Shown here in pieces: positions 1-9,722 of a DNA stretch of 64,000 nt. A program made the position numbers and the translations under genes. The DNA is from Burkholderiales bacterium (GTDB taxonomy: Bacteria > Pseudomonadota > Gammaproteobacteria > Burkholderiales > Nitrosomonadaceae), in assembly GCA_015075225.1 (NCBI GenBank), contig JABTUQ010000006.1, positions 1 to 64,000 on the forward strand, written 5' to 3'. Under the pieces are notes generated by a model. It was not told the origin of the DNA, did not search any database, and saw only the letters and a list, made by a program, of their open reading frames with translations. Position 1 is the first letter of the stretch, and each line of letters opens with the position of its first letter.

Positions 1-1199
1 TACGGAACCTGTGCGCTCAGCATATCAACGAAATGAGGACGTTCAGGCCGCGGTCCGACGAAGCTCATTTCTCCCTTGAGCACATTGATGATCTGCGGTA
101 ATTCATCAATTCTTAACTTGCGGATGATTTTCCCCACCCGCGTTGAACGGGGGTCATCAGTAGTGGCCCATTGCGGCTTTCCGGCTTTCTCCGCATTGTT
201 GAACATGCTGCGGAATTTGATGACGTGGTAGGTTTTTCCTGCCAGCCCCACTCTTTCCTGACGATAAAATACTGGTCGCCCGTCTTCGATCATGATCAGT
301 AGTGCAGTTACCAGCATGATGGGCAACGTAGCAATCAACAATAACAGGCTGGCGAAGATATCAAAGGCGCGCTTAATGGTTGTTCGCAATGCTCCCTGGT
401 TAAAACCGCTACCAAATACCAGCCAGCTGGGATAGAGGGAATCCATTTGCAGGATTCCACTTTCTTTTTCAAAAAAACCAGCCAGATCGGTTATTTTTAT
501 ACCGTTTATTTTGCATTCCAACAACTCTTGAATGGGGAAGGTGCCTCCCCGCCTTTCCCGGGTTGCGACAATGATTTCACCAGCATCGTGCTGAATGGCC
601 AGCGAGATCAGTGAGCTGGCTTTCGGGATAATTCTGTCTACCGGAACCAATCGATTTTCTTTGTCAAACGGGATAAAGCCAATAATTTTCAAATTGGGCA
701 GGGTGGTGTTTTTTTCAATCAGTTCAAATAATTCTCCGGCGCTGGCTCCAGCACCCAATACAAGAGCGCGCGGACGCAAGTTATCCAGGCCCGACCATCT
801 GAAAAAAATCAGCCGGATAAATAATATGAGCAGCAAAGCTAGTAACATTACGATAGCCAGCAGCCCGCGGCCAAAATAAAGATCCGGGAACACATAAAAG
901 ATCAGCGCGATGACACTGAACCCCAGTGTCAGAGAGGGGAGTAATTGCAGCAGAATACCTTCGAAATCCTGTTTGATTTCCAGCTGATACATTCCCAGAG
1001 CGGCCATGCTGGCGATGATGACGAAAGTAAAGGTGATGGCACCGGGTAATTGGGTGATAAGTTGCTCGGGTGTGGCGCTATCCCATTGCATGAAACGAAT
1101 AACCGCACCAGCAAAAAAGACGCCCAGTAATACAATAGCCTCGATACCGGCCAGCAAAACCGAGAATTTGGATATGTAGTGGTTGGATACTTTGATCAA
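1..1199 (-). CDS. polyprenyl-phosphate sugar transferase, XrtA/EPS-associated (EpsB-like), 3' end cut by window
   Basis: Membrane enzyme expected to transfer the first sugar phosphate from a nucleotide sugar to undecaprenyl phosphate, starting the exopolysaccharide repeat unit. I chose the TTG at 1199 because it gives [10 protein letters not shown] followed by hydrophobic segments, the usual beginning of the PEP-CTERM-associated sugar transferases. The middle reads [20 protein letters not shown] and [10 protein letters not shown], typical of this subfamily. The end near the window edge contains [20 protein letters not shown] and VGPRPERP, the bacterial sugar transferase signature. About 399 residues are visible, so only the C-terminal end is missing. 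A TATAAT box on this strand at 1272-1277 could serve as its -10 element. It is transcribed away from the main EPS operon that begins at 9.7 kb, which is common for these loci. Family call is firm; sugar specificity is unknown. Confidence 0.88.
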   Translation of the reverse strand, partial: MIKVSNHYISKFSVLLAGIEAIVLLGVFFAGAVIRFMQWDSATPEQLITQLPGAITFTFVIIASMAALGMYQLEIKQDFEGILLQLLPSLTLGFSVIALIFYVFPDLYFGRGLLAIVMLLALLLILFIRLIFFRWSGLDNLRPRALVLGAGASAGELFELIEKNTTLPNLKIIGFIPFDKENRLVPVDRIIPKASSLISLAIQHDAGEIIVATRERRGGTFPIQELLECKINGIKITDLAGFFEKESGILQMDSLYPSWLVFGSGFNQGALRTTIKRAFDIFASLLLLIATLPIMLVTALLIMIEDGRPVFYRQERVGLAGKTYHVIKFRSMFNNAEKAGKPQWATTDDPRSTRVGKIIRKLRIDELPQIINVLKGEMSFVGPRPERPHFVDMLSAQVP

Positions 1200-1320
1200 A
1201 ATATATCTCAGCTGGCTTGATGTATAAACAACCGGACAGATAAAAGGAAGCCGTAAATCAGAATATGCGGAATTATAGCTGGTATTTTTTTATCATAAAA
1301 TCAGTTAAACCCCCCTTTTA

Positions 1321-2091
1321 TTATTTAATTAAATCAATAATATATTTCCCGGGGATAGCGTAACTTATTCCACTTGGGTCGCTTAGCAGGGATTCCTTCT
1401 TGCCTTTGACAGAAACCATATTCACTATGCCATAAACTTCTCCTGTATCCGGGTGATACAAGGGACTTCCGCTATTACCCGGATACGCTGTGCCATCCAG
1501 TTGAAAAACTTTGAAGGCTGATTTTTGAAGCTGCCGGATTTTTGCAGCATCAAGCTGCCTGGCATTTTGCGCCGGCAGAATGATAGGGGTAATTGAGGAA
1601 ACGGTTGCCCGATGAGTCACAGGGTAGAAACCAAGCACCATCCCGATTGGAAAGCCGGTGAACGCCAGCGATTCCCCTTCTCTTGTTTTGTCGGCATTTC
1701 CCAGTTTCATCGCGGGTAGCGCGGAGCCTTCGAAATGCAATAAAGCAAGATCATGTTCCTTATCCAGGGTAACAATACTTGCATTTCTTAATTCAGGCTT
1801 ATCACCGCTGCCCGTCATGATGATCAGTGAGTTTTTGCTGGCATCGTTGGCAATATCCTGGATGACATGTGCATTGGTGATGGCATGTGACCCATCTGTG
1901 ATCACAAAGCCGGTGCCGAGAAAATTGACCGGGGGAGACTGCAATTTCTGGAAAGTACCGATGCCCACAATGGCTGGTTTGATACGCTCGATTGTCTCCG
2001 CGAGATCTGCCTGACACAACGATGGGTGTGAGAGCACCAGGCATGCAAGAAGTAATAGTCGCAAAATTGGGTGATTGGCCAGGTTATGCAT
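1321..2091 (-). CDS. secreted trypsin-like serine protease (S1C, HtrA-like, no PDZ domain)
   Basis: A 256-residue protein with an N-terminal signal peptide (hydrophobic residues 10-25, likely cleavage after SLCQA). The trypsin fold is recognisable: TNAHV supplies the catalytic His near residue 74, KEHDLALLH the Asp near 113, and AYPGNSGSPLY the Ser near 208. There is no room for the PDZ domain found in DegP/DegQ, so this is a short protease-domain-only member, expected in the periplasm. The substrate cannot be told. It lies upstream of the sugar transferase gene on the same strand, with a gap of about 120 bases, so co-transcription is possible but unproven. Confidence 0.82.
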   Translation of the reverse strand: MHNLANHPILRLLLLACLVLSHPSLCQADLAETIERIKPAIVGIGTFQKLQSPPVNFLGTGFVITDGSHAITNAHVIQDIANDASKNSLIIMTGSGDKPELRNASIVTLDKEHDLALLHFEGSALPAMKLGNADKTREGESLAFTGFPIGMVLGFYPVTHRATVSSITPIILPAQNARQLDAAKIRQLQKSAFKVFQLDGTAYPGNSGSPLYHPDTGEVYGIVNMVSVKGKKESLLSDPSGISYAIPGKYIIDLIK

Positions 2092-2232
2092 TTTTCAGTA
2101 GGGGACGGAGTTGAATTAATCCAAGCTATAACTGCAATATTCAGTTCAGATTGTTCTTGCTATATCAAATAAATTCGCTTGAATATTTTTGGATGGTTTG
2201 TTTAGCTTGGGCTTTGTGTAGGATATAAAAAC

Positions 2233-2307
2233 TGGTAGGCGGTACTGGAATCGAACCAATGACTTTCACCGTGTGAAGGTGACACTCTACCGCTGAGTTA
2301 ACCGCCT
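2233..2307 (-). tRNA. tRNA-Val (anticodon CAC)
   Basis: Read on the minus strand, a full cloverleaf folds. The acceptor AGGCGGT pairs with ACCGCCT, the D arm is present, the anticodon stem TCACC/GGTGA carries loop TTCACAC with anticodon CAC, and the T arm contains GGTTCGATTCC. The 3' CCA is encoded at 2233-2235. Confidence 0.95.
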
Positions 2308-2495
2308 TTGTTGTTACTATACGACAAAATCAGGATATAGACGATTTATGCCGGTCAATTATTGTCGATTGGTATTTTTGTGCAGGTTAATTGCTTTTGT
2401 CTTCAAAGCATATTCGGCTAATCTGCTATACAATCCGTTGGTTATAGCCAATTACCCAGATCCGGCTCAGTTTTAACCACTATTAAATTTATTAC

Positions 2496-3881
2496 ATGTT
2501 TATCAGCGTACTTGATTTATTCAAAATTGGTATTGGACCATCCAGCTCACACACGATGGGGCCCATGACAGCGGCCAATGTTTTTCGTGAGCATATAGAT
2601 CGGTTGATATCACAGGCTCCAGGTGGCCTTGGTTATCGCGTCTACTGTGTACTCAAGGGGTCGCTGGCTTTTACAGGCAAAGGGCATGCAACAGACCGAG
2701 CTGTAGCTTTGGGATTGCATGGCCATAGCCCTGTGTCACTGGCTGGGCAGGATGTCAATGCGTTGACAGAAAAACTCTGGGCTACCAATACACTGCAACT
2801 GGCTAGCGGGAGAAGTATTGGTTTCAATCCCGAGGATGATATTGTTTTCGACAAATCGGATCCTTTGCCACAACACCCCAATGGGATGATTTTTTATCTG
2901 CTGGATGAAGAAGGTAAAAAAATCCTCTCGGAAACCTTTTTTTCCATCGGAGGGGGGTTTATCTGTACCTTGGCTGAAATTAACCAATTGAATGCGCCAC
3001 TTAAAATTGAATCTGCCGGAGTGTATCCGTATCCATTTGATTCGGCGATCAGTATGCTTGAGATGTCTCGACAGAGTGGTTTATCTGTTGCTGAAATGAA
3101 GCGCGCAAATGAATTGACCAGAATGTCGGCGCAGGAGCTTGATGCGGGATTGGATAACATCTGGCAAGCCATGTGTCACTGTGTTGAGCAGGGATTGGCG
3201 GAGGAGGGTCGCCTCCCGGGGGGGCTGAATATACGCAGACGTGCGAAAGATTTGTTCAAACAACTGCAAACGCAGCCAGGAAAGGCTACGCTGAACGATT
3301 GGCTGTGTGCCTACGCCATGGCTGTTAATGAAGAGAATGCAGCTGGGCACATGGTGGTTACGGCACCAACCAATGGAGCGGCAGGCGTGATTCCGGCTGT
3401 TATTTACTATCTGCTCAAGCATGAAGGCGGTACCACACAGCAGATACGGGATTTCTTGCTGACCGCTGCGGCAATTGGCGGGCTGATTAAACACCTTAGT
3501 TCTATTTCCGGCGCAGAAGTAGGTTGCCAGGGAGAGGTGGGGTCGGCAGCAGCAATGGCCGCTGCCGGGCTATGTGCTGTGCAGGGTGGGACAACAGCAC
3601 AGATCGAGAATGCTGCAGAAATTGCCCTGGAGCATCATCTCGGTATGACTTGTGATCCGGTAGGCGGCCTGGTTCAGGTGCCTTGCATTGAACGTAACGG
3701 TTTTGGAGCAATCAAGGCGCATACTGCTGCAGCACTTGCTTGTCGTGGTACTGGCGAACATTTCATACCGCTGGATAACTGTATTAATGCGATGAAGCAG
3801 ACTGGTCTGGAAATGTCGCACAAATACAAGGAAACTTCGCTCGGTGGATTGGCTGTCAGTGTCAGTATTACCGAGTGTTGA
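2496..3881 (+). CDS. sdaA: L-serine ammonia-lyase (L-serine dehydratase), iron-sulfur type
   Basis: Converts L-serine to pyruvate and ammonia with a [4Fe-4S] cluster. The 461-residue length equals the usual single-chain form. The N-terminal domain begins with [20 protein letters not shown] and the phosphate-type loop SSSHTMGP. The catalytic alpha domain has [32 protein letters not shown] and [20 protein letters not shown], which hold the cluster cysteines. The ATG at 2496 starts directly at the family N-terminus. The gene stands alone between two tRNA genes read on the other strand; no regulator is adjacent. No oddities seen. Confidence 0.95.
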   Translation: MFISVLDLFKIGIGPSSSHTMGPMTAANVFREHIDRLISQAPGGLGYRVYCVLKGSLAFTGKGHATDRAVALGLHGHSPVSLAGQDVNALTEKLWATNTLQLASGRSIGFNPEDDIVFDKSDPLPQHPNGMIFYLLDEEGKKILSETFFSIGGGFICTLAEINQLNAPLKIESAGVYPYPFDSAISMLEMSRQSGLSVAEMKRANELTRMSAQELDAGLDNIWQAMCHCVEQGLAEEGRLPGGLNIRRRAKDLFKQLQTQPGKATLNDWLCAYAMAVNEENAAGHMVVTAPTNGAAGVIPAVIYYLLKHEGGTTQQIRDFLLTAAAIGGLIKHLSSISGAEVGCQGEVGSAAAMAAAGLCAVQGGTTAQIENAAEIALEHHLGMTCDPVGGLVQVPCIERNGFGAIKAHTAAALACRGTGEHFIPLDNCINAMKQTGLEMSHKYKETSLGGLAVSVSITEC

Positions 3882-3923
3882 GCGAGGGAATGGAAAATCT
3901 TTTTCCGGAATCGGGAGAATTGC

Positions 3924-4016
3924 TGGCGGAGAGGGTGGGATTCGAACCCACGTGCCAGGAAATCCTGACCATCTGATTTCGAGTCAGCGCCGTTATGGCC
4001 ACTTCGGTACCTCTCC
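3924..4016 (-). tRNA. tRNA-Ser (anticodon CGA)
   Basis: On the minus strand the acceptor GGAGAGG pairs with CCTCTCC. The anticodon stem CTGA/TCAG encloses anticodon CGA, and the long variable arm expected of a class II tRNA is present. The T arm carries GGGTTCGAATCCC. The CCA end is encoded at 3924-3926. Total length is 93 bases. Confidence 0.95.
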
Positions 4017-4178
4017 TATCTGACCTGCAGCGTTAAGGGCGCTATTTTATCAGCTTTTCAACCTTTTAATAGTAGCGCTGTTGTGAATTCGCTCACGCTT
4101 GAAAGCATGATTCCCGCTACGAAAATGCGCCATTTCCCTCTGTTGTGTAATCAGCAAATTTTCTTATCTGATTCATAG

Positions 4179-5528
4179 ATGACTAAGCTCAAGACACTTT
4201 ATGTCTGCAATTCTTGCGGTGGCCAGGCTTTGAAATGGCAGGGGCAATGCCCGCATTGTCACGAATGGAATACGCTGACTGAAACCGTGCAGGAAAAGAG
4301 CGTGCTGCGTTTTACCCCGGATTCAGCGCAGAAGCAGGTGATGAGCCTGAGCGAAGTCGAAGCTGAAGACATACCCCGTTTCCTGACAGGGATGGATGAG
4401 TTCGACAGGGTCCTGGGAGGCGGGTTGGTACAAGGTGGGGTTGTGTTATTGGGCGGTGATCCTGGTATCGGTAAATCGACATTACTGTTACAAGCGCTTT
4501 CCCGGATGTCTGCCCATCATCGGGTGTTGTATGTCAGCGGCGAAGAATCCATGCAACAGGTTGCGCTGCGTGCCAGGCGACTGTCTCTGGATGTGGCCGG
4601 AGTGGATTTGTTGACCGAGATCCGGCTGGAGGCGATTCAGTCGATTTTGGCTGGATATTGTCCGCGTATCGCGATTATTGATTCGATTCAGACCATTTAT
4701 TCCGAAGCCTTGCAATCGGCGCCCGGTTCGGTGGCGCAAGTGCGTGAATGTGCGGCGCGATTGACCCGTTTTGCCAAAACCAGCGGTACCTGCATCGTGC
4801 TGGTGGGGCATGTTACCAAGGACGGTGCATTGGCCGGGCCGCGCGTTCTGGAACACATGGTGGATACAGTGCTTTATTTCGAAGGGGATACACATTCGGC
4901 ATTTCGCCTGATTCGCGCATTCAAGAATCGCTTTGGGGCGGTGAACGAGCTGGGTGTTTTTGCCATGACCGAAAAGGGGTTGCGCGAAGTCGGCAATCCT
5001 TCTGCATTGTTTCTTTCGCATCATGGTGTGCGCGTGCCAGGCACTTGTGTGATGGTGACACAAGAAGGTACGCGCCCCTTGCTGGTAGAAATCCAGGCGC
5101 TGGTGGACGAGGCACATGCTCCCAGTCCCCGCAGGCTGTGTGTCGGGCTGGAACAAAACCGGCTGGCAATGTTGCTGGCTGTGTTGCATCGTCATGCCGG
5201 TATTCCCTGTTTTGATCAGGACATCTTTATCAATGCGGTGGGTGGAGTCAAAATTACCGAGCCGGGAGCGGATCTGGCTATCATGCTGGCGATTGTTTCA
5301 TCATTGAAAAACCGGGTTTTACCAGACAAAACAGTTATCTTCGGAGAAATTGGTTTGGCGGGTGAGGTGCGGCCGGTACAGCGTGGGCAGGAGCGGATCA
5401 GGGAGGCAGCCAAACTGGGCTTTACCCGTGCCGTTATTCCGAAGGCAAATCAAGCAAAGCAGGTTATGAAAGGAATTGAAATTATTGCAGTGGAGCGGGT
5501 GGAGGAGGCGGTCAGCGCACTTTTTTAA
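4179..5528 (+). CDS. radA: DNA repair protein RadA (Sms)
   Basis: A RecA-like ATPase that promotes branch migration of recombination intermediates. The 449-residue protein has an N-terminal zinc finger (YVCNSCGG ... GQCPHCHEW, residues 9-30) and Walker A GGDPGIGKST near residue 92. The RadA-specific KNRFG motif occurs at about residue 248, followed by a C-terminal Lon-protease-like domain without obvious catalytic function (SPRRLCVGLEQNRLAMLLAV and onward). Order and length are normal. It converges with the helicase gene across a hairpin at 5591-5623. Confidence 0.96.
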   Translation: MTKLKTLYVCNSCGGQALKWQGQCPHCHEWNTLTETVQEKSVLRFTPDSAQKQVMSLSEVEAEDIPRFLTGMDEFDRVLGGGLVQGGVVLLGGDPGIGKSTLLLQALSRMSAHHRVLYVSGEESMQQVALRARRLSLDVAGVDLLTEIRLEAIQSILAGYCPRIAIIDSIQTIYSEALQSAPGSVAQVRECAARLTRFAKTSGTCIVLVGHVTKDGALAGPRVLEHMVDTVLYFEGDTHSAFRLIRAFKNRFGAVNELGVFAMTEKGLREVGNPSALFLSHHGVRVPGTCVMVTQEGTRPLLVEIQALVDEAHAPSPRRLCVGLEQNRLAMLLAVLHRHAGIPCFDQDIFINAVGGVKITEPGADLAIMLAIVSSLKNRVLPDKTVIFGEIGLAGEVRPVQRGQERIREAAKLGFTRAVIPKANQAKQVMKGIEIIAVERVEEAVSALF

Positions 5529-5590
5529 GCACTGAGCAGAAAATCATATTCGCCACAGTCTGTGTGTATATCTTGCAGTGAATCAAATAA

Positions 5591-5623
5591 CCCGAGCGCC
5601 GGTCATGTTAACCAGCGCCCGGG
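5591..5623. terminator. hairpin between convergent radA and rhlE
   Basis: An inverted repeat (CCCGAGCGCCGGT / ACCAGCGCCCGGG, 11 of 13 pairs, 7-base loop) lies in the 108-base gap between the two convergent stop codons. It is followed on the minus strand by TTATTTGATT and on the plus strand by a TTTTATT tract about 12 bases away. It could terminate both transcripts. The T tracts are imperfect, so this is an inference from position and structure. Confidence 0.5.
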
Positions 5624-5636
5624 AAGTATTGTGGTT

Positions 5637-7003
5637 TTATTCCGGACGGGCAAAACGATCAGTGTTGCCGAATTTGTTGTTGCTGAATGACCGTTTCCGG
5701 TTTTCGCGGTTAAATGGCTGCCCAAACCCGGTTTCCCTGCCTCCTTTGTTCTCCTGGGAAGAAGAGCGTGGATTTGGGTTGTCCGACCATGAACGTCTGG
5801 TTTTGTGGGCAGTGGAAGATGGCCGTCTTCCTGGTTTATTGTCGTCACTGCGGCCAAATCTTGGTTTGGTGCGTGGCTCCATTCCTGGTATGACGTGAAA
5901 TTCAAAACGATTGCCGGTAAATCGTTCAATTTTTTTCAGGTGGGCTGCGTCTTTTCCGGAAGCAAACGAAACGGCAATACCCGAAGCGCCTGCCCGGCCG
6001 GTGCGCCCGATACGATGCACGTAATCTTCGGCAAATTTCGGCAGGTCGAAGTTAATGACATGAGTAATGTCGGCAATATCGATTCCACGTGCGGCCACAT
6101 CTGTTGCCACCAGAATCTTGAGTCGGCCTTGGCGCAGTCCTGTCAGGGTGCGTGTGCGTTCACGTTGTGTCATGTCGCCATGCATGGCAGCGGCTTTGTG
6201 TCCCTGGGAAGAAAGATTATCGGCCAGGGAATCGGCATCGCGTTTCGTTGCAGTAAATACGATTGCCTGTTTGATGGTGGCGTCGCGCAGCAGGTGATCA
6301 AGCAACCGGTTTTTGTGCATCAGATCATCCACATAATGCATGCGTTGCTCAATATGATCGAGCCTGGCGTGCTGGGTGGCTATCTGGATACGTTTCGGTG
6401 TTTTCAGTAAACGCGCGGCAATTTTCTCGATTGCACCATCCAATGTGGCCGAAAACAGTAGTGTCTGTCTTTCTGCCGGAGTTTTTGAGGCAATATGCTC
6501 GACATCCTGGATAAATCCCATATCCAGCATGCGATCGGCTTCATCCAGCACCAGCATTTCCAGCCGGGAAAAATCTATCCGGCCACGTTCGATGTGATCG
6601 ATCAAACGACCCGGTGTGGCAACCAGTACATCGACAGTTTGTGACAGGAGTTTGTTTTGCAGAGGGTAGGGCATACCGCCCAGAATGCTTACAACGTTGA
6701 TGCGCGGCAGGAATTTTCCATTTGCTGGTGGCATCGGATACCTGCAGCGCCAGTTCGCGTGTTGGCGTCAGAACATATGCGCGGACCACGACTGCGTACA
6801 GTTGATGGAGTGGCCAGCCGGTGCAGGGCAGGCAGCATGAAAGCAGCTGTTTTTCCGGTTCCCGTCTGAGCACTGGCCATGATGTCATGGCCGGCAATCA
6901 ATTCTGGAATGGCTTGCTGCTGTATTGGGGTGGGTGAGGTATAACCCGCTGCCAGTACGGCTTTTACAATGGCGGGATGTAAATTCAGATTTTCAAATGA
7001 CAC
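5637..7003 (-). pseudogene. rhlE: DEAD-box RNA helicase, RhlE type, reading frame broken twice
   Basis: ATP-dependent RNA helicase of the RhlE group. The GTG at 7003, preceded by AGGAAAA, gives the family start [16 protein letters not shown]. The Q motif ([13 protein letters not shown]) and Walker A ([11 protein letters not shown]) are in one frame. Motif Ia ([13 protein letters not shown]) is in a second frame. Everything from [15 protein letters not shown] through DEAD-type VLDEADRMLDMGF, SAT, ARGIDI and HRIGRTGRAG is in a third. The two breaks lie about 65 bases apart, near 6781 and 6719. Restoring one GC to CCGCGCAT and one AT to AAATGG gives a continuous 457-codon frame, and 1367 bases plus 4 is a multiple of three. 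The C-terminus is the usual basic, low-complexity tail. Sequence error or a recent mutation are both possible. Confidence 0.85.
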
Positions 7004-7177
7004 GTCGGTTTTCCTGATAATAAAAAACACAATGCGCAAACAGGAATGTACCGGAACAAAAATTGTTGGTACCGCTGGCGCATACATAAAAACACATCGC
7101 TGCTAACCAGGGATACTGAGCAATTTCGAAAAGAAACAGAGAAATCTGGAGAGGTCAGGAACGATGAAACTAGGTAA

Positions 7178-7199
7178 CCCTGCCTTACTTAAGGCAGGG
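7178..7199 (-). terminator. hairpin downstream of ettA
   Basis: A perfect 9-bp stem (CCCTGCCTT / AAGGCAGGG) with a 4-base loop lies 58 bases beyond the ettA stop codon, upstream of the helicase start on the same strand. No long T run follows, so termination strength is uncertain. Confidence 0.45.
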
Positions 7200-7256
7200 C
7201 GGCAAGTATACAGTAATTAAAATAAAAGTTAAATTTTTATGGCACTGACTGGTTAA

Positions 7257-8924
7257 TCAGCGTGTAATGGGCTTGTAGCGGATGCGTTTGGGTTTTGCTC
7301 CTTCCTCTCCAAGACGCTGGCGCTTGTCGGCTTCGTATTCCTGATAGTTTCCAGTAAAAAACATAACCTGGGAGTCGCCTTCAAAAGCTAGGATATGAGT
7401 GGCGATGCGATCCAGAAACCAGCGATCATGGGAAATTACCAGTACACAACCAGCAAATTCCAGCAAGGCGTTTTCCAGTGCCCTCAATGTTTCCACATCC
7501 AGATCATTAGAAGGCTCGTCCAGCAGCAGTACATTACCTCCGGATATGAGTGTCTTGGCAAGATGTAACCGGCCTCGTTCACCACCGGAGAGTGTGCCGG
7601 TGATTTTCTGCTGATCGGGGCCTTTAAAGTTAAAGCGCCCAAGATAAGCGCGCGCGGGCACTTCATATTTGCCAACGGTGAGCATGTCGTTCCCATTCGA
7701 AATAACCTGGAACACGGTCTCGCCATCGGGTAATGCGCCGCGAGACTGATCCACATAAGCAATTTTTACTGTTTCGCCTGTTTTGATTGTGCCCGCATCC
7801 GGCTGTTCTTTTCCCATGATCATGCGGAACAGGGTGGATTTTCCCGCACCATTGGGGCCGATGATCCCGACAATGGCACCAGGTGGTATTCTGAAATTCA
7901 GATTGTCAATCTCTAACCGATCTCCAAATCCTTTTGAAACATTAGTAAACTCAATGACTTCATTTCCCAGTCTATCTGCGACGGGGATGAAAATTTCCTG
8001 TGTTTCGTTACGTTTCTGATATTCCTGGGAGCTGAGTTCTTCAAATCTGGCCAGACGAGCCTTGGATTTTGCCTGTCTCCCCTTGGGGTTTTGCCGTACC
8101 CACTCCAGCTCTTGCTTGAGTGATTTTTGGCGTGCAGATTCAGCGCTTTCTTCCTGTTTCAAGCGGGTTTCTTTCTGTTCCAGCCAGCTTGAATAATTTC
8201 CTTTCCAGGGAATGCCATAGCCACGATCGAGTTCCAGAATCCACTCCGCTGCATTGTCCAGAAAATACCGGTCATGGGTGACTGCCACTACTGTACCCGG
8301 AAAGCGTGCAAGAAATTGTTCAAGCCACTCGACGGATTCGGCATCAAGATGGTTGGTGGGTTCATCCAGCAGCAACATATCCGGCTTGGATAAAAGTAAT
8401 CTGCATAGTGCGACACGACGTTTTTCTCCTCCCGAAAGCTGTTCGATCTGTGTATCCCATTCTGGAAGGCGTAATGCATCAGCGGCTATTTCCATTTGCT
8501 GAGACAGGTTGTCCCCGCTTTGTGTGGTCAGTATGGCTTCCAGTCGTGACTGTTCTGCTGCCAGAGCTTCGAAATCAGCATCGGGTTCAGCATAGGCAGC
8601 ATAAACAGCCTCTAGCTGTTGCTGTGCGCTAAATACTTCTCCCAATCCTTCCTGCACCGTTTCTCGAACGGTGAGTTTTGGGTCCAGCTGTGGTTCCTGT
8701 GGCAGATAACCAATTTTGAGATCCGGCATGGGCGTACATTCACCCTCAAAATCCTTATCCAGCCCGGCCATGATTTTTAAAAGCGTGGATTTGCCTGAGC
8801 CATTCAAGCCAAGCAGGCCAATTTTTGCGCCTGGAAAAAAACTGAGTGAAATATCTTTAAGAATAACGCGCTTGGGAGGAACAATTTTCCCGACGTGATT
8901 CATGGTTAAAACGTATTGAGCCAT
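7257..8924 (-). CDS. ettA: energy-dependent translational throttle protein EttA (ABC-F)
   Basis: Cytosolic ABC-F ATPase that binds the ribosomal E site and gates entry into elongation according to energy state. The protein has 555 residues, the same length as E. coli EttA. It has two ABC domains: Walker A GLNGSGKST (about 39) with signature LSGGEKRR and VLLLDEPTNHLDAESV-type Walker B, then Walker A GPNGAGKST (about 357) with signature LSGGERGR and LLLDEPSNDLD. The linker between them is rich in Arg and Lys (WVRQNPKGRQAKSKARLARF), as in EttA. There are no membrane segments. The ATG at 8924 begins with MAQYVLTMNHVGK, the normal start. It stands alone with its own apparent terminator. Confidence 0.96.
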   Translation of the reverse strand: MAQYVLTMNHVGKIVPPKRVILKDISLSFFPGAKIGLLGLNGSGKSTLLKIMAGLDKDFEGECTPMPDLKIGYLPQEPQLDPKLTVRETVQEGLGEVFSAQQQLEAVYAAYAEPDADFEALAAEQSRLEAILTTQSGDNLSQQMEIAADALRLPEWDTQIEQLSGGEKRRVALCRLLLSKPDMLLLDEPTNHLDAESVEWLEQFLARFPGTVVAVTHDRYFLDNAAEWILELDRGYGIPWKGNYSSWLEQKETRLKQEESAESARQKSLKQELEWVRQNPKGRQAKSKARLARFEELSSQEYQKRNETQEIFIPVADRLGNEVIEFTNVSKGFGDRLEIDNLNFRIPPGAIVGIIGPNGAGKSTLFRMIMGKEQPDAGTIKTGETVKIAYVDQSRGALPDGETVFQVISNGNDMLTVGKYEVPARAYLGRFNFKGPDQQKITGTLSGGERGRLHLAKTLISGGNVLLLDEPSNDLDVETLRALENALLEFAGCVLVISHDRWFLDRIATHILAFEGDSQVMFFTGNYQEYEADKRQRLGEEGAKPKRIRYKPITR

Positions 8925-9177
8925 AAATGCTTTACTAATCCTGAATTTGAATTGAACTGGACAATCTAGAATCTGGGAAGTTTGACCAGAATTGATTAAG
9001 AAAAAGTAGAAAAACTTTCAGCTTTGGCGCTGGGGTTGCGGGGCAAACGATTGATGCTTGCCTATATTAAAGGCCGGAATGTAAAAGGCAAATAGCGGGC
9101 ATCAGTGAAATAAATAGGGATGCAGGTTCTATAAAAATATTGTTTGTCCAAGTAGAAATAAACCAACGGGGAAAGGT

Positions 9178-9357
9178 ATGAAAATAACAGTTCAGTATAA
9201 ATCGGGGGTTTCGCAGATTTTTATTGTGCCGGCGGAAATACATGTTACTGAATTTCGAAAAATGGCTGAACAAGTGGGTGGAGAAGTGCTTAAAGTTGAG
9301 TTCGCCTCGTTCAATTCAAAGCCCGGCCATTACCAGGTTGGGGAAGGAAAGCTTTAA
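9178..9357 (+). CDS. small hypothetical protein, 59 residues
   Basis: ATG at 9178 follows a strong ribosome binding site (GGGGAAAGGT) and opens a 59-codon frame to TAA at 9355. The product starts MKITVQYKSGVSQIFIVPAE and ends HYQVGEGKL. It has no signal peptide or membrane segment and mixed alpha/beta character, and it is not a family I recognise. It sits alone between ettA (divergent) and the EPS operon, about 365 bases ahead of the latter. The good ribosome site and amino acid composition favour a real gene, but no homology could be assessed. Confidence 0.5.
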   Translation: MKITVQYKSGVSQIFIVPAEIHVTEFRKMAEQVGGEVLKVEFASFNSKPGHYQVGEGKL

Positions 9358-9722
9358 AAATGATTTATATAAAAAGGGTTAAAATGTTATCCCTCCATCT
9401 TGACTGTCGCGGTGATGTTCCAAATAAGCTATCTTCCGTTGCGCTGGGTAAGTGCTGCTACAAGTAACACAAATTAAAGATATTGGCTGTTCGAACGATA
9501 TAGACATGAATTGCCAGCATAGTTGTTTAATGGCAGAAGATATGCCCATTAGTCCATATTGGTGACATTAGTCATATCCGGTTTGTTTGAATGGTCGTAG
9601 AGTGGTGCATTAGGGAAAGTCGGCCGATAGTTGGATTTTAATGCCTGGTTGGTGTCTATGGCCTTTTTATAATGAAAGCTATAGCCAAGTATACATTTGA
9701 TTTTCTTAAGGACTCCGTGTGA
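9358..9722 (+). other. intergenic leader upstream of the EPS operon
   Basis: About 365 bases without a convincing gene. It holds the sigma-54-like site at 9531-9546 and a TATAAT box at 9668-9673 without a good -35 partner. AAGGA at 9709-9713 serves as ribosome binding site for the export gene. No riboswitch fold was recognised. Confidence 0.5.
9531..9546 (+). promoter_or_regulatory. candidate sigma-54 (RpoN) promoter of the EPS operon
   Basis: The stretch TGGCAGAAGATATGCC has GG and GC separated by exactly ten bases and matches the -24/-12 consensus TGGCAC-N5-TTGCA at most positions. It lies about 180 bases before the first EPS gene, on the correct strand. EPS/PEP-CTERM loci of this type are known to be tied to RpoN and the PrsK/PrsR two-component pair. 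The site is seen; its use is inferred. Confidence 0.5.

Noticed and set aside
4488-5195. Long open frame on the minus strand opposite radA (235 codons)
   Set aside because: It is fully covered by radA, has no ribosome site, and its composition (many His, Gln and Cys) is that of a frame shadow.
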